DNA from: Pseudomonadota bacterium
Lineage (GTDB): Bacteria > Pseudomonadota > Alphaproteobacteria > Sphingomonadales > Sphingomonadaceae
Assembly (NCBI GenBank): GCA_023445495.1
Contig: JAEXLC010000181.1
Coordinates: 1 to 27,384, forward strand
Direction of reading: 5' to 3'
DNA: 27,384 nucleotides
In this document: piece by piece, positions 23,801-27,384 of the stretch
Position numbering within the stretch: position 1 is the stretch's first letter
Layout: every line of letters starts with the position of its first letter
Made by a program: the position numbers and the translations under genes
Notes under the pieces: model-generated
The model's database searches: none
What the model was told of the DNA's origin: nothing
The model's input: only the letters and a program-made list of their open reading frames with translations

Positions 23801-26800
23801 CGTCGCCGGAGCGGTGCAGGTGGCCAGCGGTGCAACGCTGAGCGGATCGGGCAGCGCGGGCGGCGTGGTGACGATCGCGGATGGCGGCCACCTCGCCGCC
23901 GGCGGTGCGGGCGCGGGGACGCTGACCACCGGCGGGCTGGTGCTGTCGGCGGCCTCGGTGCTCGACATGGGGCTCGGCGCGCCGAACGTGGCCGGGGTGA
24001 GCGACCGGATCCAGGTCAATGGCGACCTGACGCTCGACGGCACGCTCAACGTCACCGATCTCGGCGGCTTCGGTGTCGGCGTCTATCGCCTGATCGACTA
24101 TACCGGTGCGCTCACCGACAACGGGCTGGCGATCGGCGCATTGCCGGCCGGCTCCAACGTGCCGCACATCAACCTGCAGACCTCGATCGGGAACCAGATC
24201 AACCTGGTCTATGACAATATCGTCCCCGAGATTCAGTTCTGGGATGGCACCGGCACGGCCGCGAACGGCGCGATCGGCGGCGGCTCGGGCAGCTGGAACA
24301 GCGCGCTCACCAACTGGACCGATGCGAACGGCACCGCGAACGACAGCTGGGGCGGGCGCTTCGCCGTATTCCAGGGCGCGGCCGGCACGGTCACGGTCGA
24401 TGGCGCGATCAGCGTCAGCGGCATGCAGTTCATGACCAGCGGCTATGTGATCGCGGCAGGCACGGGCGCGCTGAGCCTGGCGGAGGCGCAGACCAATATC
24501 CGCGTCGATCCGGGCGTGACCGCGACGATCGGCGCAGCGATCGGCGGCAGCGGCGGGATCAACAAGCTCGATACCGGCACGCTGATCCTGAGCGGGGCCA
24601 ACAGCTATGCCGGGGCGACCACGGTCGCGGGCGGTGTTCTCCGGGCGGGCGTTGGCGGCGCATTGCCGACGGGCACCAACGTGACGATCGCGAGCGGCGC
24701 GACGCTCGACCTTGCCGCCTCGCAGACGATCGCCAGCCTTGCCGGCACGGGCAGCGTGACGCTGTCGGGTGGCAGCCTGACCACCGGCGGCGGCAATAGC
24801 GACACGCGCTTTGCCGGCGCGATCAGCGGCAGCGGCGGGCTGACCAAGACGGGGAGCGGCGTGTTCACGCTGGCGGGGACCAGCAGCTATACCGGCGCGA
24901 CCAGCGTCTCGGCCGGCACGCTGCGGCTGGATGGCGGCGCGATCACTGGTGGCGGCGCGCTCAGCGTGGCGAGCGGGGCGACGCTCGACGTCAATGGCGG
25001 CAGCGTGGTGGCGGGCACGCTGAGCGGAGCGGGACGTATCCTGCTCACCAGCGGGCTGCTCGGCACCGGATCGTTGAGCGTCGGGGGCAGCATCAACAGC
25101 AGCTTCACCGGCGTGATCAGCGGAGCCGGGGGCCTGGTGAAGACCGGCACCGGCACGCTGATGCTGGGCGCCGCCAACAGCTATGCGGGCGGCACCACCG
25201 TGACCGGCGGCACGCTGACCGCAGGCATCGCCAATGCCTTTGGCAGCGGCGCGCTGACCGTTACCGCGCCGGGTTCGGTCAATCTCGCCAATTTCGCGAC
25301 GACGGTCGGCGGACTGGCCGGCGACGGCAATATCGCGCTGGGCAGCGCCGTGCTGACCGTGAACACCGCGAGCAGCTCGAGCTATTCGGGCGTGCTTTCG
25401 GGCACCGGGCGGCTGGTCAAGTCGGGCGCGGGCACGCTGATCCTGAACGGCGCCAACACCTATACCGGCTCGACCACGATCAACGAGGGGCTGCTGGTGG
25501 TGAATGGTTCGCTGGCCGGCACGCTGACGATCGGCGCGAGCGGGCGGCTGGGCGGATCGGGCAAGACCGGATCGCTGAGCGTCTCGGGCCTGGTGGCGCC
25601 GGGCAATTCGATCGGCACGCTCAACGTGGCCGGCAACCTCAGCTTCGCGGCGGGTTCGACCTATCAGGTCGAAGTCTCGCCGACCGGCATCTCCGACCAG
25701 ATCATCGCGACCGGTACGGTGACGATCAACGGCGGTTCGGTCTCGGTGCTGACCGGCGGGGCGACCAACTTCCTGCCGCTGACCACCTATACGATCCTGT
25801 CCGGTTCGAGCGTTTCGGGGACGTTCGGCAATGTCGTTACCGACCTCGCCTTCCTGACGCCGTCGCTGGTCTATGGCGCGGCGAGCGTGCAGCTGCGGCT
25901 GCTGCGCAACGATGTGAGCCTGGGCGCGGTGGCGCAGACGCCGAACCAGATCGCGGTTGCCGCCGCGGTGGGTGCGCAAAGCTCGGGCGGGGTGTTCGAC
26001 GCGGTGATCGGGCTCAACGCCACCGACGCGCGAAACGCCTTCGACCAGCTTTCGGGCGAAGTCTTCGCCGCCGGCATGACGGTGGCGGGGCGTGACGGGC
26101 ATGATGCGGCGCGCGAGTTGATCGGCCGGATCGATGGGCCGCGCGGGCAGAAGAAGACCGCGTGGATCGCCGGCGACCTCGGCCAGCTCAAGGCCGGCGC
26201 GCGTGACGGGCTGGCGGGGATCGAGTCCGATCGCCAGGTGATCTCGGGCGGCATCGAAGTGACCGGCGATACGCTGCGCTACGGCTTCTCCTATCGTTAT
26301 GCGAAGAACGAACTCAGCCTCGATGCGCGGGCGAGCGACGGCAAGCTGGTGAGCAATTCGGCCTTTGCCTATTTCGGCTATAGCTGGGGCGGGCTGCGCA
26401 TCGCCGGCGGCGCGGGCTATTCGGCGCATACCCTGTCCACCGATCGGCGGATCGCATTTGGCGGGCTGACCAACCGGCTCACTTCGGACGGCGATGGCCA
26501 TAGCTATACCAGCTTTGGCGAACTCGCCTGGATGGCGCCGATGGGCGGCGCGCGGGTCGGTCCCTATGTCGGTGCGAGCGTGACGTCGGCGAGCTTCGAC
26601 CGGGTGCAGGAATGGGGCGGGGCCGCGGCGCTGGTCGCGGGCAAGGCGCGGACCACCACGACCCTGGCCAGCTACGGCGTGCGCGGCACCGCGACGGTCA
26701 ACGGCGTGACGCTGCGCGGCGATCTCGGCGGGCGCTCCTATCTTGGCGACGCCGAAACGCGGCGGCTGTTCGGCTTCGTCGATACCGGAGGCGGCTTCGA

Positions 26801-26957
26801 GGCGAATGGCGCGCAGTTCGGCAAGACGACGGTGATGGGGCGGATCGATGCCTCCACCAATGTCGGCCGTTTCGTGCTCGGCATGGGCCTGCGCGGGGAA
26901 ACCGGCGGCAACGGCTCGAGCGTGAGCGCGCGGGCTAGCGCCGGCTTCCGTTTCTGA
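20865..26957 (+). CDS. Giant autotransporter adhesin-like protein with PATR passenger repeats
   Basis: A 2030-residue type V secreted protein. The signal peptide ends at AHA (residue 29). Residues about 30-560 are Gly/Ala/Thr/Asn-rich with short ITINNSGxI-type strands of a beta-helix. Residues about 560-1560 hold at least seven autotransporter-associated repeats of the form GLTKxGxGTLTLSGANxYxGAT (near 571, 854, 945, 1230, 1324, 1422 and 1515) with two copies of a 378-residue block carrying FWDGT and GSGSW. A linker leads to the beta-domain (about 1765-2030), starting TAWIAGDLGQ and ending GFRF with the terminal Phe needed for Bam insertion. No protease or lipase triad is seen, so adhesion or matrix binding is most likely. 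Its promoter shares an element with the alginate operon. The ATG follows GGGGGG by 7 bases. Confidence 0.92.
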   Translation: MTKTIRARSLRTRLLLSACFVALPTVAHAQNTTIAAGTTKTSNTNLDADDTLTVAAGGTIQVAGNRAVTINGASTGTGIVITNNGTIEGTPTSTTNGRAISGTGGAASGNTPAPVWERTITINNSGLIRGANDAIQITATAADSGVITINNSGTIVSTGATNTAGIGQASQGVEVTIPGAVLNLTNLAGGSISGNQGVLTSASATIVNAGTITGTGAVVQTGTDTNGQPVYSATQGEGVRANGTLVLTNEAGGVISGVYGVIGAGNSTIINRGTMSGGEGGLTTSTLTREAIRINLSATSTLNSVTLAAGSVTSAGTGSNASGNAVAIGGSPVAGTVNTLTIETGAVINGNISITTNANSTDILNLTGTGSQVLVNTSGVDTLNVQGGTWGIINSQTLRNGATISAGATLRYDDSGSSGGSIAGTIVNDGTLIQNRTSTVTNTGTISGSGGVQIVNTGQLTLFGQNSYSGDTVVSNGRLRSGMTDNSFSANSALIVTNLGVIDMTDTTTTPTIVDGQTVNVSTPVARNQTVANISGNGSIRTSSGSSGGAILTTGAGGGNTEFSGVISGLGGLTKVGSGTLTLSGANTASGQLSVTGGTVALTRWSGATSVTNGATLTGAARIYGVLSVDNGTLAPGSNGVGKLNVDGLVLSAGSLLAYDLAAPGTGDRIQVNGDLVLDGTLNINDVGGFGEGVYRLIDYSGALTDNGLVIGGVPAGANGSLMTIQTSVATQVNLIYGTPAATTIQFWDGTDNSGDGIAQGGSGSWTNSFPNWTDAAATTNSGWSGAFGVFGGAAGTVTVDDAILFTGAQFMTDGYEIAAGTGTLSADSPLTNIRVDPGVTATISAGIGGSGGLVKNDAGTLILSGANSYGGATNALGGTLVALNGGALPATSNVFVAAAGTLDIRADQSIGGLNGAGSVLLGATLTTGGLGANDSFTGVASGAGGLTKTGGGTLTLSGANAYLGATQVNVGTLQLDGSVAGAVQVASGATLSGSGSAGGVVTIADGGHLAAGGAGAGTLTTGGLVLSAASVLDMGLGAPNVAGVSDRIQVNGDLTLDGTLNVTDLGGFGVGVYRLIDYTGALTDNGLAIGALPAGSNVPHINLQTSIGNQINLVYDNIVPEIQFWDGTGTAANGAIGGGSGSWNSALTNWTDANGTANDSWGGRFAVFQGAAGTVTVDGAISVSGMQFMTSGYVIAAGTGALSLAEAQTNIRVDPGVTATIGAAIGGSGGINKLDTGTLILSGANSYAGATTVAGGVLRAGVGGALPTGTNVTIASGATLDLAASQTIASLAGTGSVTLSGGSLTTGGGNSDTRFAGAISGSGGLTKTGSGVFTLAGTSSYTGATSVSAGTLRLDGGAITGGGALSVASGATLDVNGGSVVAGTLSGAGRILLTSGLLGTGSLSVGGSINSSFTGVISGAGGLVKTGTGTLMLGAANSYAGGTTVTGGTLTAGIANAFGSGALTVTAPGSVNLANFATTVGGLAGDGNIALGSAVLTVNTASSSSYSGVLSGTGRLVKSGAGTLILNGANTYTGSTTINEGLLVVNGSLAGTLTIGASGRLGGSGKTGSLSVSGLVAPGNSIGTLNVAGNLSFAAGSTYQVEVSPTGISDQIIATGTVTINGGSVSVLTGGATNFLPLTTYTILSGSSVSGTFGNVVTDLAFLTPSLVYGAASVQLRLLRNDVSLGAVAQTPNQIAVAAAVGAQSSGGVFDAVIGLNATDARNAFDQLSGEVFAAGMTVAGRDGHDAARELIGRIDGPRGQKKTAWIAGDLGQLKAGARDGLAGIESDRQVISGGIEVTGDTLRYGFSYRYAKNELSLDARASDGKLVSNSAFAYFGYSWGGLRIAGGAGYSAHTLSTDRRIAFGGLTNRLTSDGDGHSYTSFGELAWMAPMGGARVGPYVGASVTSASFDRVQEWGGAAALVAGKARTTTTLASYGVRGTATVNGVTLRGDLGGRSYLGDAETRRLFGFVDTGGGFEANGAQFGKTTVMGRIDASTNVGRFVLGMGLRGETGGNGSSVSARASAGFRF
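22758..25010 (+). repeat. Two tandem 1.13-kb repeat units inside the autotransporter gene
   Basis: Bases from about 22758 recur from about 23886 with an in-frame offset of 1134-1138 bases (378-379 codons). Anchor matches are DRIQVNGDL (22866 and 24003), VYRLIDYxGALTDNGL, IQFWDGT, and TNIRVDPGVTATI (about 23358 and 24492). The copies have diverged by many substitutions and small indels, so the duplication is not recent. The exact boundaries are approximate. Confidence 0.75.
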
Positions 26958-26988
26958 TCACGATGACGACCCTTAGGAGAGAAGAACC

Positions 26989-27354
26989 ATGAAGATTTTG
27001 AAGATTGCCGTGACCATCGGCGCGCTGCTGATCTCGGGCCAGGCGCTGGCGCAGAAGGCCGGCCAGACCCGCGCCGAGGCACAGGCGGCATCGGCCAAGA
27101 AGTTCAAGAACCTCGACGCGGACGGCAATGGCAAGGCGAGCCCGGCCGAGCTGCTGGCGTTCATGACCAAGGCGGCCGAGAAGCGCGGCGAGACGATGGA
27201 CCAGGCCAAGGTCGATCGCCGCTTCAAGCGGCTCGATACCAATGGCGACGGTGTCGTCACTGCCGACGAGCTGGCGGCCGAGGACCTTGCCAAGTTCGAC
27301 AAGGCCGATGCCAACAAGAATGGCGTGATCGACGCGGACGAAGCCGCGCAGTGA
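26989..27354 (+). CDS. Small secreted EF-hand calcium-binding protein
   Basis: A 121-residue protein with a signal peptide (MKILKIAVTIGALLISGQALA, cut near residue 21) and three EF-hand loops: DADGNGKASPAE (43-54), DTNGDGVVTADE (83-94) and DANKNGVIDADE (107-118). Each has Asp at position 1, Asp or Asn at 3 and 5, and Glu at 12, as needed to hold Ca2+. It would act in the periplasm or outside. The ATG follows AGGAGA at 26975-26980 by 8 bases. It starts 31 bases after the autotransporter stop with no terminator between, so cotranscription is likely. It does not resemble any named enzyme; a Ca2+ buffer or a cofactor for surface proteins is possible. No feature is seen in the last 30 bases of the window. 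Confidence 0.88.
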   Translation: MKILKIAVTIGALLISGQALAQKAGQTRAEAQAASAKKFKNLDADGNGKASPAELLAFMTKAAEKRGETMDQAKVDRRFKRLDTNGDGVVTADELAAEDLAKFDKADANKNGVIDADEAAQ

Positions 27355-27384
27355 TGCCTTGGCGCCTTGCCCGCTGGTTATAGG

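Noticed and set aside
22605..26501. 1298-codon open frame antisense to the autotransporter
   Set aside because: It is a by-product of the strong GC3 bias and repeated codons of the autotransporter; the translation is Arg/Ala/Asp-rich with no domain, signal or ribosome site.
20865..26957. CRISPR-like or satellite repeats within the autotransporter
   Set aside because: The repeats are in-frame protein repeats with diverged copies and no regular spacers.

Overview
The window is GC-rich (about two-thirds G+C by eye) and looks like the chromosome of a sphingomonad-type alphaproteobacterium. The signs are the sphingomonad-style intergenic repeats (a ...CCTGAACTTGTTTCAGG... pair, a CCCCGGC/GCCGGGG hairpin), two TonB-dependent receptors, one of the Xanthomonas/Caulobacter type, strong GC3 bias that produces long antisense shadow frames, and the gene families present. 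I see no phage, IS element, tRNA, rRNA or CRISPR.

Bases 1-7750 are a mixed housekeeping block: the 3' end of a Sua5/TsaC tRNA-modification gene, a HAD sugar phosphatase, aquaporin Z, methionine sulfoxide reductase A, UDP-glucose 4-epimerase, a small ParE-type toxin-antitoxin pair, a PAP2 membrane phosphatase, a ZnuD-like TonB receptor with a candidate Zur box, and an unrecognised two-helix membrane protein.

Bases 7754-20488 are a well-formed alginate (uronate polymer) utilisation locus. One operon encodes a secreted PL6 lyase, a secreted PL17 oligoalginate lyase, an ExuT-like MFS uronate transporter, an SDR that should reduce DEH to KDG, and a secreted CE12-like acetylesterase. It ends at a strong intrinsic terminator. 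After a TSUP permease come KDG kinase and, divergently, a large TonB-dependent receptor followed by a FadR-type GntR regulator. The flow would be: receptor imports oligomers across the outer membrane, PL6 and PL17 (and the esterase) cut them to DEH, the MFS protein imports it, and the SDR and KdgK make KDPG. KDPG aldolase is not in the window.

Bases 20586-27354 hold a 2030-residue PATR-type autotransporter followed 31 bases later by a small secreted EF-hand protein. The promoter region of this pair carries a roughly 31-base element nearly the same as the one in front of the PL6 operon (TGGT/ACCA half-sites, like the UxuR/ExuR/FadR class of operators). The most interesting proposal from this window is therefore that a giant surface autotransporter and a Ca-binding EF-hand protein belong to the same GntR-controlled alginate regulon, perhaps for attachment to, or loosening of, calcium-alginate gel. 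This is inference from shared promoter DNA and gene order.
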